22,325 nucleotides of DNA. It comes from JAWLFI01 sp041685645. Its GTDB lineage: Bacteria > Bacteroidota > Bacteroidia > Chitinophagales > Saprospiraceae. The notes beneath the pieces are model-generated. The model was not told the DNA's origin. It made no database searches and worked only from the letters and a program-made list of their open reading frames with translations. A program made the position numbers and the translations under genes. Shown here piece after piece: positions 1 to 6,661 of this stretch; position 1 is the stretch's first letter, and every line of letters begins with the position of its first letter. The DNA is taken from assembly GCA_041685645.1 (NCBI GenBank), contig JAWLFI010000021.1, forward strand, positions 1 through 22,325, in the 5' to 3' direction.

Positions 1-547
1 CCGTACGTTACGGCTAAATTGAAGTAACTCATGGGTTGTGAGGGTGGGTTGTGTTACCTGTAGCGTACCGTACGTTACGGCTATGATTAGTGAAAATCAT
101 GGGCTGTTAGGGGGGATTGTGTTACCTGTAACGTACCGTACGTTGCGACTATGGTGAGGTAATTCCTGGGTTGTGATGGTGAATTGGATTAATCGTAACG
201 TACCGTACGATACGACTAGGTGAGGTAACTCCTGGGTTGTGATGGTGGATTGGATTAATCGTAACGTACCGTACGATACGACTAGGTGAGGTAACTCCTG
301 GGTTGTGATGGTGGATTGGGCTACTCGTAACGTACCGTACGTTACGACTAGGTGAGGTAACTCCTGGGTTGTGATGGTGGATTGGGCTACTCGTAACGAA
401 CCGTACGGTACGACTACGGTGAGGAAACTCATGGTTTGTGATGGTGGATTGGGCTACTCGTAACGTACCGTACGTTACGGCTATGATTAGTGAAAATCAA
501 GGGTTTTGATGGTGGATTGGCTACTCGTAGCGTACCGTACGTTACGG
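1..547. repeat. Tandem array of nine ~67-bp units, each centred on a 21-bp odd palindrome
   Basis: Nine copies of a palindrome lie with their central C at about 2, 69, 137, 204, 270, 336, 402, 469 and 536, so the period is 66-68 bp. The perfect form, seen at 326-346 and 459-479, has 10-bp arms CGTAACGTAC and GTACGTTACG around a single C. Other copies differ by one to three bases; for example those at 204 and 270 share GATACG in the right arm. The sequence between palindromes is also repeated, mostly GGTGAGGTAACTCCTGGG followed by TTGTGATGGTGGATTGG. A second variant, GCTATGATTAGTGAAAATCA, follows the copies at 69 and 469. The array is cut by the left edge of the window, so its full length is unknown. 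Function is unknown. Confidence 0.93.
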
Positions 548-607
548 CAAAATGTTTATAATTCAAGGCTGTTAGCGAGTAACTGATTACCTATACCGCA
601 AGTTATT

Positions 608-641
608 AACGGTTATATACGTCTATAACCGTTCAGAACGG
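608..641. repeat. AT-rich inverted repeat with a third half-site
   Basis: AACGGTTATA (608-617) and TATAACCGTT (624-633) are perfect 10-bp inverted arms around a 6-base spacer. AACGG occurs again at 637-641, so CCGTT (629-633) can pair with either side. There is no T-run, so it does not look like an intrinsic terminator. A protein-binding operator or an alternative RNA fold are both possible. Confidence 0.65.
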
Positions 642-688
642 CTAATTCTCGGTAGCCCATGTAAATCAATAATATACATATTAAAAAA

Positions 689-721
689 TTTGGTTTGTAT
701 TTTCAATATAGGCTATTATTA
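689..721 (+). promoter_or_regulatory. Weak candidate promoter for the small transcript
   Basis: TTTG at 694-697 is followed after 16 bases by TATTATTA (714-721), an imperfect match to the Bacteroidota -7 TAnnTTTG. If used, transcription would start close to 727, exactly where the first helix of the candidate RNA begins. The -7 match is poor, so this is tentative. Confidence 0.25.
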
Positions 722-816
722 CAGTAAATCAGGAAATCTTAGGGTCTGGTGTAGGAATATAGAAGGGACCCAACTATGCCTGATTGTAGCTTTGAGTAAA
801 GGGGGTGACTAAGCCG

Positions 817-823
817 AAGGAGG
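817..823 (+). promoter_or_regulatory. Canonical Shine-Dalgarno sequence AAGGAGG
   Basis: AAGGAGG lies 8 bases before the ATG at 832. Most Bacteroidota genes lack such a sequence, so it stands out. It sits in the loop and 3' arm of the hairpin 806-830, so its exposure could depend on RNA folding. Confidence 0.5.
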
Positions 824-831
824 GCAGTCAA

Positions 832-885
832 ATGAGTAAGTTCGAATTCAATTACACAATTCTTGAATCGACCGCTATGATCTAA
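832..885 (+). CDS. Possible 17-residue peptide, unrecognised
   Basis: ATG at 832 opens a frame of 17 codons, MSKFEFNYTILESTAMI, ending at TAA 883-885. Its support is the perfectly spaced AAGGAGG upstream and a terminator 31 bases after the stop. The peptide has no signal sequence, no membrane segment and only two basic or three charged residues, so neither a toxin nor a bacteriocin is suggested. It could be a leader peptide, a short regulatory ORF, or chance: a 17-codon frame is short enough to arise at random. No family is recognised. Confidence 0.3.
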   Translation: MSKFEFNYTILESTAMI

Positions 886-915
886 TCTTGCAAAACACTA
901 GACATGGCATATTTT

Positions 916-940
916 AGGGGAAAAATGTACCCCTTTTTTT
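916..940 (+). terminator. Intrinsic terminator of the small transcript
   Basis: AGGGG (916-920) pairs with CCCCT (930-934) across a 9-base loop, and a run of seven T follows at 934-940. The stem is short but GC-rich and the T-run is uninterrupted. Confidence 0.6.
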
Positions 941-1052
941 GTTACTCTTAAAAAATCAATCGTAAGAATATGACCAGGCTTTCTCTATTTCTTATCAAGT
1001 AATACAAGGAATTAAAGATGAGATTTCCGTGCTGCTGCAATGGTGAACGAGG

Positions 1053-1085
1053 GGCGATTTTAGTCATAAGTCCAGTAAAATCGCC
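1053..1085. repeat. Perfect 10-bp inverted repeat
   Basis: GGCGATTTTA (1053-1062) and TAAAATCGCC (1076-1085) are perfect inverted arms around a 13-base spacer. Neither strand has a T-run after the stem, so it is not a typical intrinsic terminator. It lies about 100 bp before the secreted-protein gene at 1183 and could be an operator or a leader hairpin. Confidence 0.65.
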
Positions 1086-1182
1086 AAAAAGAATTGATAT
1101 TTATTTTTGTTTTGTATAAAAAACACTATTTTTATTTCGTGGATTTAAATTATCCAATTTGTTATAACTAGATATATTAGAA

Positions 1183-2079
1183 ATGAAACTTTTGACTACT
1201 CTCTTCATAATGACTATGATCGCGCACTTTGGTATGGCCCAGGACGATTCTGCCGATGCTTCAAACCCAGAGGCTGCGGCACTTCTGAATCCCCAAAATC
1301 AGTGGAACGAAGTGGCCTACAGTATGTTTGGAGATGTCTCTAGTAGTCGATACACCTTCGACTCCGATAGCTCATTCCGAAATGGGAATTGGCACTGGGA
1401 ACTGCTTTACTCTCCGGATGAAATGGGGGGTGACTGGATGGGTACAGGAGAGTTTTTCAGAATGACTGGTAGTAAAGTATACGAGCTCATCGATGATAGC
1501 GATTATTTACTGTATGACTTTTCATTGAATGTCGGAGATACCTTTATTGTGCAGGAGACAAGTACGTGGCCGGAAGCAACAGCGCTTGTCGTGACTGCTG
1601 TTGATTCCATTATCTTAATGGATCAATCGAAAAGAAAAAGACTGGTTTTAGAATGCGAAAATGGAGTAGGTGAGCACATATGGGTCGAAGGAATTGGTGA
1701 TCTGCGTGGGGTGCTGTCGGTGAAAAAAAGTTGTTTGCTGGATGTGAATGAGAACTTACTCTGCTTTTCTGTCAATGAGGAAGTCCTGTATCAAGATCCG
1801 GATCAAAGCGATTGCTGGTTGACAACGAGCACTGATGATCCGAACCCAGACGATTTTACGCTCTATCCCAATCCGGCGAATGACAGGATCTTTATTTCAG
1901 GAGAGATGTCAAATCGGCCTATAGAATATACGATTTATTCCTCCGGAGGAGTCAACATGCGTTCGGGAAAAACATCGAGCAGTAGTATTTCCGTCAGTGA
2001 CTTACCCCAGGGTGTATATTTTATTGAATGGTTGCAGGGGTATATGAGAGCAACGAGTAAATTCGTGAAGGTGGATTAA
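1183..2079 (+). CDS. Secreted protein with T9SS type A sorting domain
   Basis: This 298-residue protein starts with a clear signal peptide (hydrophobic residues 4-18, likely cleavage after the Ala-Gln around residue 20). Its last ~75 residues form a T9SS sorting domain: FTLYPNPANDRIFIS, then a GVYFIEW-type strand and a basic C-terminal strand. It should therefore be exported by Sec, passed across the outer membrane by T9SS, and released or anchored on the cell surface. The middle (about 25-215) is rich in Trp, Asp and Glu and matches no enzyme family I recognise; no catalytic motif is visible. It appears to be transcribed alone, with a hairpin at 2186-2210 after it. The export route is well supported; the function is unknown. 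Confidence 0.88.
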   Translation: MKLLTTLFIMTMIAHFGMAQDDSADASNPEAAALLNPQNQWNEVAYSMFGDVSSSRYTFDSDSSFRNGNWHWELLYSPDEMGGDWMGTGEFFRMTGSKVYELIDDSDYLLYDFSLNVGDTFIVQETSTWPEATALVVTAVDSIILMDQSKRKRLVLECENGVGEHIWVEGIGDLRGVLSVKKSCLLDVNENLLCFSVNEEVLYQDPDQSDCWLTTSTDDPNPDDFTLYPNPANDRIFISGEMSNRPIEYTIYSSGGVNMRSGKTSSSSISVSDLPQGVYFIEWLQGYMRATSKFVKVD

Positions 2080-2142
2080 AGGCCGTTTTGGAGTCTCGGT
2101 AAAAAAATAAAAGGTAATGTGCAAAGTATGAATCAAAACGTG

Positions 2143-2168
2143 GCACTCGGAGAAGCGAAGAGTGCTTC
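2143..2168 (+). repeat. Overlapping alternative hairpins
   Basis: GCACTC (2143-2148) can pair with GAGTGC (2160-2165), while GAAGC (2152-2156) can pair with GCTTC (2164-2168). The two stems are mutually exclusive because they share bases 2164-2165. They lie in the 3' region of the gene ending at 2079. Confidence 0.45.
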
Positions 2169-2185
2169 GAAATCCTGCTAAAATT

Positions 2186-2210
2186 GGGGGCAACGCCTCC
2201 TTATTATTCT
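2186..2210 (+). terminator. Terminator-like hairpin after the secreted-protein gene
   Basis: GGGGGC (2186-2191) pairs with GCCTCC (2195-2200), including one G-T pair, around an AAC loop. TTATTATTCT follows. The stem is strong but the T-rich tail is interrupted, so it is a moderate terminator call. Confidence 0.5.
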
Positions 2211-2351
2211 GCCATAAAATCCTTTTTGTGTCGTGCAAGCTATCTCCCCATCAAATATTCTATACTCCATAGACTGGATTAACTTTTTTTCTATCTCTTT
2301 TCCGTTTATGCATTAAAAAATAGGGAAATAAATAAACACTGTACATTTGGA

Positions 2352-2467
2352 ATCGTGCCCTCTAGAGCAGATGCGGGAATTTGGCCCTGAGTACGATCCT
2401 CAGGCTAGCGGAGAGCGGTGTAGCATAGCGGCGTCTTTTACTTTAGGGACGAAGCGCCAAAAAAACC
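2352..2467 (-). repeat. GC-rich structured intergenic element, diverged copy
   Basis: Read on the minus strand this starts with a run of seven T and GGCGCTTCGTCCC, continues through GACGCCGCTATGC and CACCGCTCTCCGC, forms a hairpin CCTGAG/CTCAGG (arms 2399-2404 and 2386-2391), and ends near TTCCCGCATCTGC. The same order (T-run, GG(G)CG, GCTATGC, hairpin, CCGC) occurs at 21590-21705. From memory, similar elements are scattered through intergenic regions of many Bacteroidota genomes. The boundaries are approximate and membership of the family is inferred from layout more than identity. Confidence 0.4.
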
Positions 2468-2605
2468 AATAATAATATGCTTCATTCTACCCCTGAATAA
2501 GCACTTTCCCATCAGCTTTGAGAATTCTTGCGAAAAAAAGACATCTTTTCCCGGCGAATTCCTGTTATCAAGTAATATCTTCGCGCAATAAAAAACAGGA
2601 AACCC

Positions 2606-5467
2606 ATGGCAGCTAATTTTTCCCGTCGACATATCGGTTTAGGACATGATGATATTCAATCTATGCTATCTACTTTGGGCTGTGATTCGTTAGAGGCTTT
2701 AATGGATCAGGTAGTACCGGAGTCTATTCGGCGGACGGAGCCACTTGATGCGCCGGAAGCGATGGAAGAGTCTGATTTTTTGGGGATGATGCGGGTGATA
2801 GCGAAAAAGAATGAAGTGCGTCGATCGTTCATCGGGCAGGGATATTATGGTACTCACGTACCTTCTGTCATTCAAAGAAATATTTTTGAGAATCCTGGTT
2901 GGTATACCCAATATACTCCCTATCAGGCGGAAATTGCTCAGGGAAGGTTGGAGGCGCTGATCAATTTTCAAACGATGGTGGCCGACCTCACGGGCATGCC
3001 GCTGGCAAATGCTTCTCTCCTCGATGAAGCGACTGCAGCAGCGGAGGCGATGAGTATGTTACACGCCATTGGGAATAAAAAGAGAAAGAAAAATCCCGCT
3101 TTGAAATTCTTTGTAGATGATCACGTATTTCCTCAGACGGTGGATGTGCTGGAAACCCGTGCGGAGCCGCTGGGCATTGAAATTGTGAAGGGATTAGCGG
3201 AAGAGTGGAAACCGACAGATGAGTTTTTCGGTGTGTTATTGCAATTCCCCAATGCTGAGGGGGATGTAATCCAGTGGACGGAGAAAGTGGCAGAATGGCA
3301 GGAACAAAATATCAAGGTGGCTGTTGCTGCAGATTTGTTGAGCCTAACGCTCTTGACTCCCCCTGGTGAGTGGGGCGCTGATGTGGTGGTTGGGAATACA
3401 CAGCGATTTGGCGTTCCCATGGGAGCAGGAGGACCGCATGCGGCTTATTATGCGACAAGAGAAAGTTACAAGCGACAAATTCCCGGGCGCATTATCGGTG
3501 TTTCTGTTGATCGGGATGATAGGCCGGCATTTCGCATGGCTTTGCAGACGCGCGAACAACATATCAAGCGGGATAGAGCGACCTCTAATATATGTACGGC
3601 ACAGGCTTTACTGGCTATTATGGCTGGAATGTATGGAGTCTATCACGGACCCGACGGTTTGAAAACAATAGCTTCTGACGTTAAGGACCGTACAAGCAGG
3701 TTGCGGCAGAAACTGGAGAATAGTGGTTTCAAGGTCTTGAACGGTCATGTTTTTGATACGCTTTCTATCGCTTTGACCCACGATCAAATTCAAGCCCTTA
3801 AAAAGGTAGCTGATGAGAAAGGGCTAAATTTTTGGTACACGACGAGGGGGGTGAGATTGAGTATGGATGAGACGACGAGAGACGGCGATTTGGAGTTTAT
3901 TGTAAGCACATTTGTCGAAGCTCTGGGTGCCGGGGAAGATGAAACAAAAAAAGTGCGACTCGAAGAAAGAGACGATATTCCCGAGGAACTACAAAGGAAA
4001 TCAAGTTTTATGCAGCACGAAGTATTTCATCAGTTTAGGTCAGAGACCGATATGATGCGATACATTAAGAAATTGGAGAATAAGGACTTGTCTTTGACGC
4101 ACTCTATGATTTCATTGGGTTCTTGTACGATGAAACTCAATGCTGCGACTCAATTGATGCCGTTGTCTTGGCCGGAGTTTTCCAATATTCATCCCTTTGC
4201 ACCTGTGCAGCAGCGTCTGGGCTATAAGCAAATCATTGATGATTTGGGCAAATATCTCAGCGATATTACCGGTTTTGCTGCTTGTTCTTTTCAGCCCAAT
4301 TCCGGCGCACAAGGCGAGTATGCCGGGCTATTGACGATTCGGGAGTATCACAAACACAATGGGGAGTTACAAAGAAACATAGCTCTAATTCCTGAGTCAG
4401 CTCACGGAACAAACCCTGCATCGGCTGTGATGGCTGGGATGAAAGTCGTTGTAGTTAAATGCGATGATGATGGAAATATTGATGTAGAGGATGTTAAAAT
4501 AAAGGTAGAGCAACACAAAGACCAGTTGGCTGCGATGATGATTACTTATCCATCGACTCATGGTGTATTTGAAGCAGATATCAAGGAAATTTGTCAGTTA
4601 GTTCACGATCACGGCGGTCTGCTGTATATGGATGGAGCAAATATGAATGCACAGGTGGGTTACACGAGTCCCGGAGATATTGGCGCTGATGTCTGTCACC
4701 TCAATTTGCACAAGACATTTGCCATTCCTCACGGTGGGGGAGGACCGGGCATGGGGCCGATTTGCGTAAACGAGAAACTAGTTCCTTTTCTACCCTCTCA
4801 TCGCTATGATGAGTCGGATTCGAAAAATAGAATTCCAGTTTCTTCAGCTCCTTATGGCAGCCCATCCATTTTGTTAATTTCCTATGCTTATATTCGGCTA
4901 TTAGGTCCCGATGGATTGAAAAAATCAACGGCAATAGCTATTTTGAATGCGAATTACATCAAAAAGAGATTGGAAAATCAGTTTGAAATTCTATACACGG
5001 CGGCTTCGGGATTCTGCGCTCATGAGTTTATTGTTGATTTGCGACCATTTAAGCCCATCGGCATTGGGGCGGAAGATATTGCCAAGCGGCTAATTGATTA
5101 TGGTTTTCACGCACCGACCATGTCCTTTCCCGTGCCGGGCACAATCATGATAGAGCCGACTGAAAGTGAGAGTTTGCAGGAGTTAGATCGATTTATAGAG
5201 GCGATGATATCGATTCGTGCTGAAATTGATCAAATTGCCTCTGGTGCCTGGCCGGAAGATAATAACCCCTTGTTCAATGCTCCGCATTGCATACAGTGGG
5301 TGACTGGAGATGACTGGAGTTTTCCCTACAGCCGTTCCACGGCGGCCTATCCGGCAGACTATCTATTAGAGGGCAAGAAATTTTGGGTGAGTGTGGCTCG
5401 AGTAGATAATGCCTATGGAGACAGGAATCTCATGTGCACTTGTCCCCCTATGGAGGATTATGCCTAG
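2606..5467 (+). CDS. gcvP: Glycine dehydrogenase (decarboxylating), P protein of the glycine cleavage system
   Basis: GcvP is a cytoplasmic pyridoxal phosphate enzyme that decarboxylates glycine and passes the aminomethyl group to the lipoyl arm of GcvH, the first step in making 5,10-methylene-tetrahydrofolate. The 953-residue length fits the single-chain bacterial type in which two homologous halves are fused. The N-terminal half has the typical FIGQGYYGTHVPSVIQRNIF and YTPYQAEIAQGRLEAL segments (about residues 75-115). The C-terminal half has the cofactor site HLNLHKTFAIPHGGGGPG with the Schiff-base lysine at residue 703. It starts at MAANFSRRHIG, as family members do. No gcvT or gcvH is adjacent, as is common in Bacteroidota. 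It converges on the minus-strand lipoprotein gene, and no clear terminator is visible between them. Confidence 0.98.
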   Translation: MAANFSRRHIGLGHDDIQSMLSTLGCDSLEALMDQVVPESIRRTEPLDAPEAMEESDFLGMMRVIAKKNEVRRSFIGQGYYGTHVPSVIQRNIFENPGWYTQYTPYQAEIAQGRLEALINFQTMVADLTGMPLANASLLDEATAAAEAMSMLHAIGNKKRKKNPALKFFVDDHVFPQTVDVLETRAEPLGIEIVKGLAEEWKPTDEFFGVLLQFPNAEGDVIQWTEKVAEWQEQNIKVAVAADLLSLTLLTPPGEWGADVVVGNTQRFGVPMGAGGPHAAYYATRESYKRQIPGRIIGVSVDRDDRPAFRMALQTREQHIKRDRATSNICTAQALLAIMAGMYGVYHGPDGLKTIASDVKDRTSRLRQKLENSGFKVLNGHVFDTLSIALTHDQIQALKKVADEKGLNFWYTTRGVRLSMDETTRDGDLEFIVSTFVEALGAGEDETKKVRLEERDDIPEELQRKSSFMQHEVFHQFRSETDMMRYIKKLENKDLSLTHSMISLGSCTMKLNAATQLMPLSWPEFSNIHPFAPVQQRLGYKQIIDDLGKYLSDITGFAACSFQPNSGAQGEYAGLLTIREYHKHNGELQRNIALIPESAHGTNPASAVMAGMKVVVVKCDDDGNIDVEDVKIKVEQHKDQLAAMMITYPSTHGVFEADIKEICQLVHDHGGLLYMDGANMNAQVGYTSPGDIGADVCHLNLHKTFAIPHGGGGPGMGPICVNEKLVPFLPSHRYDESDSKNRIPVSSAPYGSPSILLISYAYIRLLGPDGLKKSTAIAILNANYIKKRLENQFEILYTAASGFCAHEFIVDLRPFKPIGIGAEDIAKRLIDYGFHAPTMSFPVPGTIMIEPTESESLQELDRFIEAMISIRAEIDQIASGAWPEDNNPLFNAPHCIQWVTGDDWSFPYSRSTAAYPADYLLEGKKFWVSVARVDNAYGDRNLMCTCPPMEDYA

Positions 5468-5507
5468 AGGGAATTAAATGTTGACAGTTGCTTAAGGGGG
5501 TATTTGC

Positions 5508-5930
5508 CTAGGTTTCCATGGGGTCGTAATACATCAAGTGCCACTCAGCGCCGGTTTTCTGCCATCGGCGATCTAAGCTCAGATTGAGTGAGGGGCTTGA
5601 GATTTCTTCACCAATAATGCTTGATCCCATTTTGTAGAATCGTCGCTTGAATAGCTCAGATTTTTCTGCATTGAAAGCCTTGTGGGGCACCCAGTTGTCC
5701 CTGGTCCATACTTCTATACTATCAGTACCTCTATACTCTAAGGGAAATAATACGTGATCTTTTTGATACTCAATATCACTGTGAAAGCTGTCGTAGAAAC
5801 TTACAAAATCATCTGGAAGTCCCTGTTCGAGTTTTTCTTCTGATGTGTTCTGGGACTGGCAAGAGCCTAGTAGCAGAAGGCACAATAAGCCTAGAGTGAA
5901 CCTAATAGGTATAGACAAGTAAGTAGTCAT
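5508..5930 (-). CDS. Small predicted lipoprotein, function unknown
   Basis: I place the start at the ATG at 5930, giving 140 residues that begin MTTYLSIPIRF, run through a hydrophobic stretch and reach a lipobox LLGSC with the lipidated Cys at residue 24. A longer frame reaches 5978, but it adds a Lys-rich extension that would spoil the signal peptide. The first 29 bases overlap the end of the phosphopantetheinyl transferase gene in another frame, which suggests translational coupling in one transcript. The mature part is short and rich in Trp, Tyr and charged residues. The segment FVSFYDSFHSDIEYQKDHVLFPL resembles what I recall of DUF4348 lipoproteins, but that assignment is weak. It is probably anchored in an envelope membrane, facing the periplasm. 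Confidence 0.75.
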   Translation of the reverse strand: MTTYLSIPIRFTLGLLCLLLLGSCQSQNTSEEKLEQGLPDDFVSFYDSFHSDIEYQKDHVLFPLEYRGTDSIEVWTRDNWVPHKAFNAEKSELFKRRFYKMGSSIIGEEISSPSLNLSLDRRWQKTGAEWHLMYYDPMET

Positions 5931-6528
5931 CCAACCAAGTGTAATGCAATTCATATTTTTTATTTTCTTTTTTTTCAATTAAGCCCGTCGCAATATTGAG
6001 ATGGTGTTTGGGTTGTTCAATTGTCAAGTCTTTGCGAAAATCTACTTTTTTTCTGCTGTAAGTCTTAAACAGGGCTTCTTTGGCTCCCCAAATTAAGTGT
6101 AGGTCGTCGCTGTGATGGGTTTTTCGGATCCATTTTCTTTCTGTGTCGTTAATAAAGCGATTTTCTATGCGAAATATTTTGTCCACTCGTTTTTGAATAT
6201 CTATCCCTCCGGGCGTTTGGCTTTTGAGCACGGCTGAGCGATTGCCGGAGTGGGAGATAGAAATTTCTACATCACTATCCGCTAAGTGCGGCTTGCCAAA
6301 AGCATCTTTTAAGCATGCTTCCCGTTGAGCATGGCCCATCATATGGTGCAGAAGCCATCTTGCTGCCAGCCACTGCTTTCTGTTCCCCTCTCCTTTGATG
6401 CTTTCCAAATCCTTTTTTTCGCTCGCAATCAAATCCAGGCGGTCTAAAAACCAGTTTTCAGACTCTTTAATCTCCCAAATCCCAACAGAGGCGGCCTTTC
6501 CCATTTTTTTATAATAGACTATTGGCAT
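5902..6528 (-). CDS. 4'-phosphopantetheinyl transferase superfamily protein
   Basis: This enzyme class moves the phosphopantetheine arm from coenzyme A onto a conserved serine of acyl or peptidyl carrier proteins. With the start at 6528 (MPIVYYKKMG) the protein has 208 residues. The upstream ATG at 6573 adds 15 residues not expected from Bacteroidota relatives, which usually begin near the MPIVYYKK region. Family features are RKQWLAARWLL (about 50-60), FGKPHL, ISISHSGNRSAV, the metal-binding GGIDIQ with Asp110, and WGAKEALFK with Lys150, Glu151 and Lys155. These match the Sfp/HetI-like group better than the shorter AcpS. No carrier protein or synthase gene is nearby, so its substrate cannot be read from context; fatty-acid ACP or a distant synthase are both possible. 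Its 3' end overlaps the downstream lipoprotein gene. Confidence 0.92.
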   Translation of the reverse strand: MPIVYYKKMGKAASVGIWEIKESENWFLDRLDLIASEKKDLESIKGEGNRKQWLAARWLLHHMMGHAQREACLKDAFGKPHLADSDVEISISHSGNRSAVLKSQTPGGIDIQKRVDKIFRIENRFINDTERKWIRKTHHSDDLHLIWGAKEALFKTYSRKKVDFRKDLTIEQPKHHLNIATGLIEKKENKKYELHYTWLDDYLLVYTY

Positions 6529-6592
6529 ACCGTAAATGTAATATTTTTGTAATTCTCTGAGTCGGGAAGTCATTCTCTTTTCCTTTCTTCCC

Positions 6593-6619
6593 TTTGCAGT
6601 AAATTGTAACCTATCTTTA
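6593..6619 (+). promoter_or_regulatory. Weak candidate promoter for the WD40-dcd pair
   Basis: TTTG at 6593-6596 is followed after 15 bases by TATCTTTA (6612-6619), one base away from the Bacteroidota -7 TAnnTTTG. The spacing is slightly short. It lies 42 bases before the ATG at 6662, in the intergenic region shared with the divergent transferase gene. Confidence 0.3.
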
Positions 6620-6661
6620 AGGCCATGGAGCTACATGCAGATTTGTAATAACAGATAAGAT

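Larger units (their letters stand above)
727..940 (+). ncRNA. Candidate structured small RNA or small mRNA
   Basis: Several perfect helices follow one another and end at a terminator. AATCAGG (727-733) pairs with CCTGATT (779-785). Inside that, GGGTC (742-746) pairs with GACCC (767-771). A second hairpin pairs TGACT (806-810) with AGTCA (826-830) and GCC (813-815) with GGC (823-825). A third pairs GAATT (844-848) with AATTC (858-862). A terminator lies at 916-940. I could not match it to tmRNA, RNase P RNA, SRP RNA, 6S RNA or a riboswitch class from memory. It may be a small mRNA, because a 17-codon ORF with a strong ribosome binding site lies inside it. The boundaries are inferred from the outermost helix and the terminator. 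Confidence 0.45.
548..1182. other. 635-bp region without a long gene, rich in hairpins
   Basis: No ORF of ordinary gene size is convincing here. The stretch contains an AT-rich dyad at 608-641, a candidate small structured transcript with a 17-codon ORF at 727-940, and a 10-bp dyad at 1053-1085. A perfect -7-like TAnnTTTG (TATTTTTG) sits at 1102-1109, but without a well-spaced -33 TTG, so it is only a weak promoter candidate for the gene at 1183. Confidence 0.6.
2080..2605. other. 526-bp intergenic region before gcvP
   Basis: It holds two hairpins close to the upstream gene (2143-2168 and 2186-2210), about 130 bp of AT-rich sequence with nothing recognised, and a GC-rich structured element on the minus strand (about 2352-2467). 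No long ORF in it looks real. TATCTTCG at 2576-2583, one base off the -7 consensus, is a weak gcvP promoter candidate 22 bases before its ATG. Confidence 0.6.

Noticed and set aside
97..432. Minus-strand ORF of 111 residues with a 22-residue repeat
   Set aside because: It is the translation of the palindromic tandem repeat. Several unit lengths are 67 or 68 bp, so the frame breaks outside the central copies, and the protein has no gene-like features.
1..547. CRISPR array
   Set aside because: The spacers are near-copies of one another, not unique, and no cas gene is present in the window.
727..940. tmRNA, RNase P, SRP or 6S RNA
   Set aside because: None of their hallmark sequences is present, and 5' and 3' ends do not pair as in 6S RNA. 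The GAAGGAGGGCAG stretch only superficially resembles the SRP RNA apical loop.
2002..2632. Minus-strand ORFs at 2002-2238 and 2438-2632
   Set aside because: They overlap real genes or the structured element, have low-complexity or irregular composition, and lack credible starts.
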